A stretch of DNA of 64,000 bases from Mucilaginibacter rubeus (GCF_003286415.2 NZ_CP043450.1:496001-560000), one strand, 5' to 3'. Positions 9,618-18,328 are shown, counted from the first letter of the stretch. Notes: generated by a model from the sequence alone, not told the origin. Program-made: numbers and translations.

Positions 9618-10739
9618 ATGAAACACATTTTCAAATCATCTGCATTCTTTGTTTGTGCTTTCTTAATGCTGAAGGCACATGCCCAGGATGTACCCGAAAA
9701 GGTGATGAAAGGCATTTATGAACAGGTAAAAACGCCCTATAAATATGGCCTGGTGATAGCGCCGGAAGATAATAGTCAAAAGGCCGATTGTCCTACGGTT
9801 TTTCGCCAGGGCGATAGCTGGTATATGAGTTATATTATTTTCAATGGCAGGGGCTATGAAACCTGGCTGGCCGATAGTAAGGACCTGCTGCACTGGAAAA
9901 CCCGTGGTAGGATCCTGTCGTTCTCTGACGATACCACCAAATGGGATAACAATCAAAAGGCGGGTTATGTAGGTCTGCAGGATTACAAATGGGGTGGCTC
10001 ATACAAATTGCAGCAGTATAATGGCAAGTATTGGCTATCGTACTTCGGCGGACAAAGCAAGGGGTATGAAAAAGGTCTGCTATCTATAAGCGTAGCTTCT
10101 ACTGATAAAGATCCGGGTACGGTACATGAGTGGCAAGGCTTAGATCATCCGGTATTATCAAGCATTGATAAGGATGTAAGCTGGTGGGATAACCATACGC
10201 AGTATAAGCAAACCGTAATCTGGGATAAAAAGAAGCTGACAGGTCACCCTTTCATTATGTATTACAATGCCAATGGCGACAGCGTAAATAAAAAACGTGG
10301 TGCCGAGCGGATTGGCATGGCCGTATCTGATGATATGCTGCATTGGAAACGCTTCGGTAAAGACCCGGTGTTGAATCACGGCGACGGTATCACCGGCGAT
10401 CCGTATATCCAACAAATAGGAAACGTATATGTAATGTTCTATTTCGGAGCGTTCTGGAAGACTGGTGACTCGGGCGTATTTAATCGCTTTGCCTGCTCGT
10501 ATGACCTGGTACACTGGACAGACTGGACAGGCGAGAAGCTCATTCAATCGTCCGAGCCTTATGATAATATGTTTGCCCATAAATCGTGCGTGGTGAAGTA
10601 TAAAGGCGTAGTTTATCACTTTTATTGTGCCGTAAACAAAGCCGATCAGCGAGGTATAGCAGTTGCTGTATCAAAAGATTTGGGTAAAAGCGAGCTCAAC
10701 TTTGTAGCGCCGCCTGTTAAGAAAAGCAAATCGAAATAA
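9618..10739 (+). CDS. Secreted GH43/GH130-like five-bladed beta-propeller glycosidase
   Basis: The ATG at 9618 is chosen because it opens a clean signal peptide (MKHIFKSSAFFVCAFLMLKAHAQ in two pieces) and follows an A-rich leader; the longer frame from 9576 needs a TTG. The mature protein repeats the propeller blade pattern 'SWYMSY...DLLHWKTRG', 'KYWLSYFGG', 'DDMLHWKRFG', 'YDLVHWTDW' and 'VVYHFYCA', typical of GH43/GH32/GH130-type arabinanases, fructosidases and phosphorylases. Possible catalytic acids are D in KADCPTVF (blade 1), D in GDPYIQ and E in SSEPYDN, but I could not match them to a single family. The stop codon directly abuts the ATG of the following GH2, so the two are likely translated together. 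The exact family and substrate are unknown. Confidence 0.75.
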   Translation: MKHIFKSSAFFVCAFLMLKAHAQDVPEKVMKGIYEQVKTPYKYGLVIAPEDNSQKADCPTVFRQGDSWYMSYIIFNGRGYETWLADSKDLLHWKTRGRILSFSDDTTKWDNNQKAGYVGLQDYKWGGSYKLQQYNGKYWLSYFGGQSKGYEKGLLSISVASTDKDPGTVHEWQGLDHPVLSSIDKDVSWWDNHTQYKQTVIWDKKKLTGHPFIMYYNANGDSVNKKRGAERIGMAVSDDMLHWKRFGKDPVLNHGDGITGDPYIQQIGNVYVMFYFGAFWKTGDSGVFNRFACSYDLVHWTDWTGEKLIQSSEPYDNMFAHKSCVVKYKGVVYHFYCAVNKADQRGIAVAVSKDLGKSELNFVAPPVKKSKSK

Positions 10740-13139
10740 ATGAGGCTACGTTATTTATATACGCTGTGTTTGGTGTTTTTCACGGCCGGTTTTGTATCTG
10801 CCCAAAACATACGCAAAACTGAGAGCTTCAATGCCGGCTGGAAGTTTTTTTTAGGCGATGATAGCGTTGCTAACGCGATAAAATATGATGATAGTCACTG
10901 GCGGAAACTCGACCTTCCGCATGATTGGAGCATCGAAGGTAAATTCGACAGTAAAAACCCCTCCACACAGGCTGAAGGTGGATTGCCAGCCGGCATTGGC
11001 TGGTACCGTAAAAACTTTCTCATCCCGGCATCATCAAAAGCTAAAACTATTTTGATTGATTTTGACGGTGTTTTTCATAACAGCGAAGTTTGGATCAATG
11101 GCCATTATTTAGGTAAACGACCTAACGGTTATATCTCATTCAGGTATGATTTAACGCCTTACCTCCAATTCGGCACACAACAAAATGTTATAGCTGTGAG
11201 GGTGGATAACAGCGATCAGCCTAATTCGCGCTGGTATACCGGTTCGGGCATTTACCGTAATGTGTGGCTGACGACCGTCAATAAAATTCATCTGCCACAA
11301 TGGTCATCATTTATCACTACACCGCAGGTTGATCATCAAAATGCGGAGATCAGTATTCGCACGGTTTTGCCGGGTTCCATAAACTCAGGGTTTAAGCTTA
11401 AAGCTTCTGTTCTGGATGATCAAGTTAAGGTTGTCGGATCTGTCATAACACCAATAACCGATACCGTAATTCAGCAAAGTATTCGGTTAAGTAATCCTCA
11501 ACTATGGTCGGTAAAACATCCTTACCTGTACAAAGTAAAATTGCAGTTGATAGCTGGTAATCGGGTTATTGATGATTATACTACTACCACAGGCATTAGG
11601 TATTTTAATTTCGATGCAGATAAAGGTTTCAGTCTAAATGGTGAGCCAATGAAGATTCTTGGTGTTTGTCTGCATCATGATCAGGGGGCTTTGGGCACGG
11701 CTGTTAATACACGCGCTATTGAACGACAATTGCAGATATTGAAGGATATGGGCTGCAATGCCATCCGTACCTCACATAATCCGCCAGCGCCGGAGTTACT
11801 TGATCTGTGCGATAAAATGGGTTTGCTGGTGATGGATGAAGCCTTTGATATGTGGAAGAAGAAAAAGAGCAAACACGACTATCACGAAGATTGGGACGAA
11901 TGGCATGTGAAAGACTTGCAAGACCAGGTTTTACGCGATCGCAACCATCCATCCATTTTTGCCTGGAGTATCGGCAACGAGATCAGGGAACAATTTGATA
12001 GTACCGGCGTGAGCATAGGCCGAGAGCTGGTGAACATTGTAAAGCAGTTGGATAATACCAGGCCTGTTACATCGGCTTTGAGCGATGCGGATCCTAAAAA
12101 GAATTTCATTTACCAGTCGGGAGCGCTTGATCTGGTTGGCTTAAACTACCACCAGGAAGTATACGCCGATTTTCAGAAAAACTATCCCGGGCAAAAGTTT
12201 ATCGGCACCGAAAACATGTCGGCCCTGGCAACAAGGGGACATTATGATATGCCCTCGGATAGTATCAGGCGCTGGCCAAAAGATGGTAAAACTCCTTTGA
12301 AAGATGGTAATGCCGATTTTACGGTATCATCTTACGATAATGTTTCGGCCTATTGGGGTTCAACGCACGAGGAAACCTGGAAGATCATCAAAAAACATGA
12401 TTTCCTTTCAGGCCTTTTTGTGTGGACAGGATTTGACTACATTGGCGAACCTACTCCATACCTGTGGCCTGCCCGCAGCTCATATTTTGGCATTGTTGAT
12501 CTTGCCGGCTTCCCCAAAGATGTTTATTACATGTACCAAAGCGAGTGGACAACCAAGCCTGTTTTACACCTGTTACCGCACTGGAACTGGAAGCCTGGAC
12601 AGATAATTGATGTTTGGGCCTATTACAATAATGCCGATGAAGTGGAAGCTTTTTTAAACGGTAAATCGATAGGTGTGAGGAAGAAAATCGGCGATGACCT
12701 GCATGTGATGTGGCGCGTTAAATACGAGCCGGGAGTGTTAAAAGCTGTATCGCGCCGCAACGGTAAAGTGGTTATGACCACGCAGGTGGTTACAGCAGGC
12801 GAGCCTTATAAAATACAGTTAAAAGCAGATAGGGATAAGATTAGCGCAGATGGCAAAGACTTGTCATATATTACCGTATCTGTTCTGGATAAAAACAATG
12901 TACCGGTGCCTGATGCCAATCAGTTGGTGAAGTTTAAAGTGTCCGGACAAGGTATATTGAAAGGAGTGGACAATGGTTCGCAAACCGATCTGGATCCGTT
13001 TGTATCTGATCAGCACCATTTGTTTAACGGCTTGGGGTTGGCAATTATCCGATCTAAATCTGTCGCTGGTAAGATTACTGTTAGCGCTATTGCTGATGGG
13101 TTACAACCGGCCAGATTAGTTATTCAAGCCAAGCGTTAA
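10740..13139 (+). CDS. GH2 beta-galactosidase-like glycosidase (second GH2)
   Basis: This 799-residue exported enzyme (signal ending FVSAQ) has the compact GH2 architecture: a sugar-binding domain (DLPHDWSIEG, WYRKNF, VWINGHYLG), an immunoglobulin-like domain, a TIM barrel and C-terminal DUF4982/invasin-like beta-sandwiches (ADEVEAFLNGKSIG, LKADRDKISADGKDLSYI). The acid/base is E414 in SIGNEI and the nucleophile is E491 in IGTENMS. Bacteroidota PUL members of this subgroup are beta-galactosidases or beta-glucuronidases acting on exposed non-reducing ends. It starts at the base after the stop of the propeller protein. It is followed by a long gap with a family A repeat, which probably ends this transcription unit. 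Confidence 0.92.
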   Translation: MRLRYLYTLCLVFFTAGFVSAQNIRKTESFNAGWKFFLGDDSVANAIKYDDSHWRKLDLPHDWSIEGKFDSKNPSTQAEGGLPAGIGWYRKNFLIPASSKAKTILIDFDGVFHNSEVWINGHYLGKRPNGYISFRYDLTPYLQFGTQQNVIAVRVDNSDQPNSRWYTGSGIYRNVWLTTVNKIHLPQWSSFITTPQVDHQNAEISIRTVLPGSINSGFKLKASVLDDQVKVVGSVITPITDTVIQQSIRLSNPQLWSVKHPYLYKVKLQLIAGNRVIDDYTTTTGIRYFNFDADKGFSLNGEPMKILGVCLHHDQGALGTAVNTRAIERQLQILKDMGCNAIRTSHNPPAPELLDLCDKMGLLVMDEAFDMWKKKKSKHDYHEDWDEWHVKDLQDQVLRDRNHPSIFAWSIGNEIREQFDSTGVSIGRELVNIVKQLDNTRPVTSALSDADPKKNFIYQSGALDLVGLNYHQEVYADFQKNYPGQKFIGTENMSALATRGHYDMPSDSIRRWPKDGKTPLKDGNADFTVSSYDNVSAYWGSTHEETWKIIKKHDFLSGLFVWTGFDYIGEPTPYLWPARSSYFGIVDLAGFPKDVYYMYQSEWTTKPVLHLLPHWNWKPGQIIDVWAYYNNADEVEAFLNGKSIGVRKKIGDDLHVMWRVKYEPGVLKAVSRRNGKVVMTTQVVTAGEPYKIQLKADRDKISADGKDLSYITVSVLDKNNVPVPDANQLVKFKVSGQGILKGVDNGSQTDLDPFVSDQHHLFNGLGLAIIRSKSVAGKITVSAIADGLQPARLVIQAKR

Positions 13140-13184
13140 GCAGTTATTTATTCATTGCCGTTAACGAAAAAAAGGCAGGATTGT

Positions 13185-13297
13185 GCGATTCCCCTCTTGA
13201 GAGGGGCGGAGGGGTGTGTTTCTGCATTGATAGGTACATAGCAGAAACACACCCCTGCTATCACACGTTCCTACGCGCCCCCTCTCAAGAGGGGAAT
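13185..13297. repeat. Palindromic repeat, family A, copy 2
   Basis: The outer arms CCCCTCTTGAGAGGGG and CCCCTCTCAAGAGGGG enclose inner arms GGGGTGTGTTTCTGC / GCAGAAACACACCCC. The arrangement matches copy 3 at 28459-28573 closely and copy 1 at 2837-2962 more distantly. It lies in the 362-bp gap between a GH2 gene and a symporter and could act as a terminator hairpin. Just after it (13309-13326) is a GCCGAGCGGCGGCG stretch followed by T6, a sequence also seen at 60381-60396. Confidence 0.85.
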
Positions 13298-13440
13298 TTT
13301 AAAATCTACAGCCGAGCGGCGGCGTTTTTTGTATTTCTAATAACTATTGCCTCCAGCCGGGTGGTAGCGCTTTATTTATTGAAGATAATATCCTACAATA
13401 GCAGGAGAAAATATTACAGTAAAGGTTACCCGTGGTGCGT

Positions 13441-13448
13441 TAAATTTG
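13441..13448 (+). promoter_or_regulatory. Candidate Bacteroidota -7 element upstream of the symporter
   Basis: TAAATTTG matches the Bacteroidota -7 consensus TAnnTTTG and lies about 54 bp before the symporter ATG, after the repeat. A convincing -33 TTTG is not present at the usual spacing, so this is only a suggestion of a separate transcription start for the symporter-aldolase pair. Confidence 0.3.
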
Positions 13449-13501
13449 TTATACAATTTTAAACCACAATACTAATTTTTACCGTACTACCCGATTAACG
13501 C

Positions 13502-15058
13502 ATGAAAGTGTTGCCTGTGTTAGATTTCGCGATTATAGGTATTTACCTTATAGCTATGGTACTGGTTGGTTTTTATTTTTCGCGTAAAAATAAAAATGCC
13601 GAGCAGTTCACCGTTGCTTCAGGTTTAATACCCGGCTGGGCCATCGGTTTATCAATTTATGCCACTTTTTTAAGCAGTAACACCTTTTTGGGAGTACCCG
13701 GCAAAGCTTACGGGGGCAACTGGAACGCTTTTGTATTTAGCTTGTCCATGCCATTTGCAGCATGGATAGCGGTTAAATATTTTATACCATTTTATCGTAA
13801 CACCGGTAATATATCGGCCTATACGCATTTTGAAAAACGCTTTGGTCCCTGGGCAAGGGTTTACGCGGTTATATGTTTTTTGCTTACGCAGATAGCCCGC
13901 ATGGGATCCGTGTTTTTCGGCATTGCATTGAGTTTGCAGGCGCTTACCGGGCTCTCTATGAAGACCATCATGATCGTTATGGGCATCTCCATCATATTGT
14001 ATACCGTATCCGGAGGGATCAAGGCTGTGATCTGGACGGAGGTGGTACAGGCTATCATTAAAACTTTAGGAGCTTTGCTGATCATTTACCTGGTGATAAA
14101 CAGTATCCCCGGCGGCTTTGATAAGATTGTAGAAATTGGCAAAGCCGATCATAAATTTAGTCTTGGCAGTTTTTCGCTTAACCTCACCGAGCCGACATTT
14201 TGGGTGATCCTATTCTACGGGTTTTTCATCAATCTTAACAATTTTGGGATGGATCAAAACTATATTCAGCGTTATCATGCTGCTACATCTACTAAACAGG
14301 CGGCCAAATCGGTTTGGCTTTGCGTTGGTATTTATGTACCTGCATCTTTTCTGTTTTTTGTAATAGGCTCATGCTTATATGCTTACTACAGTCAGCATCC
14401 GGATCTGATCCTGAGCCTTAAACACCAGGTAGCCATTGAGCGCCTGCCTGCTACGGCTTCGGCAAATGAGGTTTCGGCATTTATAAGCAAACTTACGCCT
14501 GCTGATTACGGTGATAAGATCATGCCGCATTTTATGGTTACCAAAATCCCGGCAGGGCTGGTTGGCGTTATTGTGGCAGCTATTTTATCGGCCGCTATGA
14601 GTACCATCAGTTCGGGCATGAACGCCTCAGCTACTGTTTTTACCATCGATATCTATAAAAGGTATTTTAAGCCACAACTCAACGACAAAAATACTTTGAA
14701 TGCCCTGCATATTGGCACCGTACTTTTCGGGTTCGCGGGTATGGCGGCTGGGATAGCCATGATAGGGGTAAAGAGTATCCTTGATTTGTGGTGGCAGCTT
14801 TCGGGCATTTTTGCCGCGGGTATGCTGGGCTTGTTTTTGCTGGGCATTATTAGCAGGCAAACCCGTAACCATGAAGCCATTATCGCCAGTATTATTGGCG
14901 TTTTAGTGATCCTTTGGCTTACTTTTCCATCGCTCATTCCGGAACAGTATGCCGCTCTCCGCAGCACGCTCAATACCAATATGATCATTGTTGCGGGTAC
15001 GCTTGCCATATTTTTAACAGGAATATTTTTAACCAAAACCAGGCAGTTAACAGTTTAA
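13502..15058 (+). CDS. Sodium:solute symporter (SSS family)
   Basis: This is a 518-residue inner-membrane protein with about 13-14 hydrophobic segments. The SSS-type motifs include FTVASGLIPGWAIGLS near residue 40, SSNTFLGVPGKAYG near 58-71 and AAAMSTISSGMNASATV around 365-380. The family couples sodium uptake to import of monosaccharides, sialic acid or sugar acids. It is followed 10 bp later by an aldolase of the N-acetylneuraminate lyase type, so the cargo is plausibly a 2-keto-3-deoxy acid or a related sugar acid released by this locus. That link is inference. A second, different SSS protein is at 47836. Confidence 0.9.
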   Translation: MKVLPVLDFAIIGIYLIAMVLVGFYFSRKNKNAEQFTVASGLIPGWAIGLSIYATFLSSNTFLGVPGKAYGGNWNAFVFSLSMPFAAWIAVKYFIPFYRNTGNISAYTHFEKRFGPWARVYAVICFLLTQIARMGSVFFGIALSLQALTGLSMKTIMIVMGISIILYTVSGGIKAVIWTEVVQAIIKTLGALLIIYLVINSIPGGFDKIVEIGKADHKFSLGSFSLNLTEPTFWVILFYGFFINLNNFGMDQNYIQRYHAATSTKQAAKSVWLCVGIYVPASFLFFVIGSCLYAYYSQHPDLILSLKHQVAIERLPATASANEVSAFISKLTPADYGDKIMPHFMVTKIPAGLVGVIVAAILSAAMSTISSGMNASATVFTIDIYKRYFKPQLNDKNTLNALHIGTVLFGFAGMAAGIAMIGVKSILDLWWQLSGIFAAGMLGLFLLGIISRQTRNHEAIIASIIGVLVILWLTFPSLIPEQYAALRSTLNTNMIIVAGTLAIFLTGIFLTKTRQLTV

Positions 15059-15068
15059 TCATCATCAA

Positions 15069-16001
15069 ATGGAACAATCAAAAAAGGGTTTTATCCCGGT
15101 AATGTTAACGCCTTTTAAAGATAACGGCGCGGTTGATTATGTAGCCCTGACCCGCCTTACCGAAATGTATTTACGCGCCGGCGCCGCCGGTGTGTTTGCC
15201 AATTGTCTCTCAAGCGAAATGTTTGAACTGAGTGGTGAGGAGCGGCTGGCCATTATCAGGCACGTGGTTGAAACTGTTGACGGCGCTGTGCCCGTAGTTG
15301 CTACTGGAACCTTTGGCGGCCCGGTTGAAAAGCAAGCCGATTTTGTAAAAAGAGTTTATGATACAGGCACTTCGGCGGTAATTGCCATCTCAAGTTTATT
15401 GGCCGATGCCGATGAACCCGATGCGGTATTTAATGACCGCGTGTTTGATCTCTTCGATCAAACCAAAAATATTCCTTTAGGTTTTTACGAATGCCCGGTG
15501 CCCTACAAAAGGTTATTATCGGCAGAGCAGCTTCATCATTTTGCAGCCACCGGCAGGATAATATATCATAAAGATACCTGCCTGAATCTTGACATGGTAA
15601 AACAGAAGCTGGAGGCGAGCAAAATTAACCCAGCCTTTGGTTTGTATGATGCTTACATGGTCCACGCGGTAGAATCGCTGAAAGCCGGTTCGGCAGGATT
15701 GTCATGTATTCAGGGTAATTTCTTTCCGGAGCTTATTGTTTGGTTATGTGATCATTATGCAGATGAATCGCGTCAGCATGAGGTTGCTATGGTGCAGGAG
15801 TTTTTAACCGAAAACATGGATGTAATGCACAATGTATACCCGGTTATCGCAAAATATTATCTTACCAAACGGGGTCTGAAAATATCAACTATCACCCGGC
15901 GCGATGTTGGTTATTTTTCACCCGCTATCCGCAATAAGATCGAAGATCTGCATAGCAATTATACAATGTTGCGAAGCGAGATAGGTATATATCAATATTA
16001 A
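15069..16001 (+). CDS. Dihydrodipicolinate synthase/N-acetylneuraminate lyase-family aldolase
   Basis: This 310-residue cytosolic class I aldolase has a TIM barrel. The Schiff-base lysine is K168 in IIYHKDTCLN and the conserved tyrosine is Y140 in GFYECPVPY. The P-V-M-L-T-PF opening is typical of the superfamily. Members cleave or form 2-keto-3-deoxy sugar acids or sialic acid, releasing pyruvate. The usual GTTGE pyruvate-binding stretch reads NCLSSEMF here, so this is unlikely to be the lysine-pathway DapA. The neighbouring symporter and the pectin-degrading context suggest cleavage of a pectin-derived 2-keto-3-deoxy acid (Kdo, Dha or a deoxy-rhamnonate); this is inference. A palindromic repeat follows the stop. 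Confidence 0.88.
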   Translation: MEQSKKGFIPVMLTPFKDNGAVDYVALTRLTEMYLRAGAAGVFANCLSSEMFELSGEERLAIIRHVVETVDGAVPVVATGTFGGPVEKQADFVKRVYDTGTSAVIAISSLLADADEPDAVFNDRVFDLFDQTKNIPLGFYECPVPYKRLLSAEQLHHFAATGRIIYHKDTCLNLDMVKQKLEASKINPAFGLYDAYMVHAVESLKAGSAGLSCIQGNFFPELIVWLCDHYADESRQHEVAMVQEFLTENMDVMHNVYPVIAKYYLTKRGLKISTITRRDVGYFSPAIRNKIEDLHSNYTMLRSEIGIYQY

Positions 16002-16027
16002 GTAAGAGGCTGTTTAAAAATAAAAAA

Positions 16028-16124
16028 ACGTCATTGCGAGGTATGAAGCAATCCCCAACAGGCAGAGAGGCTATGTAAATCCGCCCTGTAAAGTAGGGGA
16101 TTGCTTCGTACCTCGCAATGACGT
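16028..16124. repeat. Palindromic repeat, family B, copy 1 (possible terminator)
   Basis: The 29-bp arms ACGTCATTGCGAGGTATGAAG... at 16028-16056 and its complement at 16096-16124 match with one mismatch. The loop contains AAATCCGCCCTGTA. A second copy at 41651-41734 has the loop in reverse orientation. It lies between the convergent aldolase and AraC genes and could stop transcription from both sides. Confidence 0.88.
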
Positions 16125-16221
16125 TGGAGGATATCAATTTTATTGAATCGTTTTAAAAAACTTTTAAGAATTTTCGCTTTGTTACTTAAGGGTTCAGTTG
16201 ACGACTTAAGACTTAACCAAA

Positions 16222-17115
16222 TCAAGCAGACACCGCCTGTTTTTGCCCTTTGATGTAACGGCGTTTATATTCAAGCGGTGTCATCCCGGTAACCCTTTTA
16301 AAGTGACGGTAGAAGTTAGAGATATTGTTATAACCGCATTCAAAACACAAAACTTCGGTAGGCAGCTTGTCCTCAATCAAAAAGCGACAGGCATGACTGA
16401 TCCTGATCTCGGTTAAAAAATCAAAGTAAGTTTTCTTGGTCATCAGTTTAAAATAGCGGCAGAATGAGGTAACGCTAAGATTGCCGATAGCTGCTATTTT
16501 CTCCAGGCTGATCTCCTGCTTATAGTTGGCCAGTGTATATGAACATACTTTATTGAGGCGGATGGTATCCGATTCGTTGGATTGGTGGAAGTCGCTGTGC
16601 GATAGCGTTATCGGTTCAAATTCTTCATTTTCGGCAAGCACTTTCAATATCGATAACAGGATAATGATCCTGTCGAGGTTGGTTGCTTCAACAGCCTGGC
16701 GCATCAGTTTGGCCAGTTCGGTTTTTGCTTCGCCCTTAATTACCATACCGCTTTTGGCTTTTTCAAAAAGCTTGGGCAGCATGTAGGCTTCGGGTAAATT
16801 TAACAAGTAACGGCCAAGGCAGTCGGGCAAAAAATGAATCACAATCACTTCAACGTTCAATCCCGAATCGGGCAAAAAATATTCGTCCTTGCAGCGCCAG
16901 CAGTGCGGCAGGGCCTCACCAAGTAAAGTAATTTCGCCTGGCGAAAAATTGCTGATATTATCACCGATAAACCTAACCCCTTCGCCCTTTATTACGTAGT
17001 GCAATTCAAGCTCAGGATGGTAATGCCAGATACCCCTGAAGGTGGGCAAAATATCATGCCTGATACTGAATGAATTTTGCGGTTTTACCGCAACCTTAAG
17101 GAAATGGGGCTTCAT
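16222..17115 (-). CDS. AraC-family transcriptional regulator with cupin sensor domain
   Basis: This is a 297-residue cytosolic regulator. Residues ~20-95 form a cupin-like ligand domain (WHYHPELELHYVIKGEG, SPGEITLLGEALPHCW). Residues ~190-290 carry two helix-turn-helix motifs of AraC type (ISLEKIAAIGNLSVTSFCRYFK, FECGYNNISNFYRHFKRVTGMTPLEYKRR, each in part). Cupin-AraC proteins of this layout bind a small sugar and activate neighbouring sugar genes. It is the only regulator in the window and faces the DUF3826-SusCD block, so it is the natural candidate activator. There is no hybrid two-component system or ECF sigma/anti-sigma pair here, and the SusC lacks an STN domain, which agrees with AraC control. 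Confidence 0.93.
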   Translation of the reverse strand: MKPHFLKVAVKPQNSFSIRHDILPTFRGIWHYHPELELHYVIKGEGVRFIGDNISNFSPGEITLLGEALPHCWRCKDEYFLPDSGLNVEVIVIHFLPDCLGRYLLNLPEAYMLPKLFEKAKSGMVIKGEAKTELAKLMRQAVEATNLDRIIILLSILKVLAENEEFEPITLSHSDFHQSNESDTIRLNKVCSYTLANYKQEISLEKIAAIGNLSVTSFCRYFKLMTKKTYFDFLTEIRISHACRFLIEDKLPTEVLCFECGYNNISNFYRHFKRVTGMTPLEYKRRYIKGQKQAVSA

Positions 17116-17442
17116 TTTATAAAAATCAATAAAGGTTAGCAGATCGGCAGGCGATTAGGTATGCGCCGCTTCGGTTTATATTTTTAAAAGTAACAATTTT
17201 TAATTAAACCCTATTTGCGACAATGTAATTTTCTTTTGACAAAAATTTAGCTTTACAGGAAAAATGGGTTATGGTAAGATTGTATAATAAATAGATAAAT
17301 ACAAATAGGAAACGCAAAGCCTAACACGTGATATTTGTTCAAGCAACTTGTAAATCAGGCTGCAGGATACCAGGAAATATAAACCAATAAAATTAATTAT
17401 ACTTTTTATCAGGCTTTTAGAACTGACAAGATTTTAACATTT

Positions 17443-17469
17443 AATTAATTGTGATATAAACAATTAATT
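17443..17469. promoter_or_regulatory. Inverted repeat, possible operator, in the AraC/DUF3826 divergent region
   Basis: AATTAATTG at 17443-17451 is matched by CAATTAATT at 17461-17469 across a 9-bp spacer, roughly 80 bp before the DUF3826 ATG. The 436-bp gap (17116-17551) is AT-rich, contains no gene and is the obvious control region of the locus. The symmetry could bind a dimeric regulator but may also be chance in AT-rich DNA. Confidence 0.3.
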
Positions 17470-17496
17470 GCGTGAAAAACGGCAGTATTCTATGAA

Positions 17497-17534
17497 TTTT
17501 TGAGAGGCTTTTTAAATAAGCTGTATAATATTTT
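17497..17534 (+). promoter_or_regulatory. Weak candidate promoter for the DUF3826-SusCD unit
   Basis: TTTTTG at 17497-17502 lies 21 bp before TATAATATTTT at 17524-17534. This has the right spacing for a Bacteroidota -33/-7 pair, but the -7 part is a poor match to TAnnTTTG. It would leave a leader of only about 15 bases before the ATG at 17552. Confidence 0.2.
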
Positions 17535-17551
17535 AACCAATTAAAACCACC

Positions 17552-18217
17552 ATGAAGCACTTTAAATACATAGCCCTATTGTTATTATCAGTTGCAGGCA
17601 GCACCGCTTTTGCACAGGCCCCTGCTGATAACAACTACATTAAAGTAATAACCGAGCGCTCAAACAAAATTGTTACCGGGGCAGGCATTACCGATTCGGT
17701 AAAATTTAAGAAAGTGCGTGATATCGTGGTTGCACAATACAACGATTTAAACACAGTTTACGAAGCACGTAAAACAAAAGTAAACGATATTAAAGCGCAA
17801 ATGCCAGATGATAAAGCAGGTGCTAATACTAAAATAGCCCTTATAGATACCGATGTGGTAAAGCAGGTTAAAGTTTTACATACTGCATACATCAAGAACT
17901 TAAATAAAGAGTTAAGTGCCGATGAGGTTGATAAGATAAAAGATGGCATGACTTACCGCATTTATCCAATCACCTACACCGCTTACCAGGACGAAATCCC
18001 TAACCTAACCGAAGATCAAAAAAGCAAGATTAAAGGCTGGCTGCTGGAAGCACGGGAAAACGCCATTGATGCCGAATCATCGGAGAAAAAACATGCCTGG
18101 TTTGGCAAATTTAAGGGCCGCATTAATAACTACCTGTCTGCACAGGGCTACGATATGAAGAAGGAGGGGGAAGAATGGCAAAAGCGCATCAAGGAGCGAC
18201 AGGCTGCAAAGCAGTAA
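17552..18217 (+). CDS. DUF3826 family exported protein (first copy)
   Basis: This is a 221-residue protein with a signal peptide ending TAFAQ. The rest is helical and charged, with a typical DUF3826 pattern: repeated N-S-T-type helices, ALIDTDVVKQVKVLH, LSADEVDKIKDGMTY and a late NYLSAQGYDMKKEGEEW. No catalytic motif is visible and the function of the family is unknown. DUF3826 genes are recurrent neighbours of rhamnogalacturonan-type loci in Bacteroidota (general knowledge). Here it is the first gene of the main block, 107 bp before susC. A paralogue is at 39782; both keep the closing N-x-Y-L-(S/N)-(A/S)-x-G motif. Confidence 0.85.
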   Translation: MKHFKYIALLLLSVAGSTAFAQAPADNNYIKVITERSNKIVTGAGITDSVKFKKVRDIVVAQYNDLNTVYEARKTKVNDIKAQMPDDKAGANTKIALIDTDVVKQVKVLHTAYIKNLNKELSADEVDKIKDGMTYRIYPITYTAYQDEIPNLTEDQKSKIKGWLLEARENAIDAESSEKKHAWFGKFKGRINNYLSAQGYDMKKEGEEWQKRIKERQAAKQ

Positions 18218-18301
18218 TTTTTGAACTAACCTAAATATCCCCGGTATCATGATATAAGCTTTAGCCGGGCAAACCAATTATACCAATTAATTAACCTGAT
18301 C

Positions 18302-18328
18302 ATGAAAATTAAATTATCAAGTTTATGA
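18302..18328 (+). other. Eight-codon leader ORF overlapping the susC start
   Basis: ATG at 18302 opens MKIKLSSL and stops at TGA 18326-18328, which overlaps the susC ATG at 18325 in an ATGA junction. Such an overlap could couple susC translation to that of the leader. The region is AT-rich and so short that chance is quite possible. Confidence 0.25.

Noticed and set aside
13181..13462. A + strand ORF of 93 residues in the gap before the symporter
   Set aside because: Its first half translates the family A repeat and the rest is low-complexity AT-rich sequence, with no ribosome-binding region or domain.
15069..16001. Lysine-pathway dapA
   Set aside because: The pyruvate-site segment deviates from the DapA pattern and the gene is paired with a sugar transporter in a glycan locus.
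16526..16786. A + strand ORF of 86 residues
   Set aside because: It is antisense to the AraC regulator, whose coding frame is clearly real.
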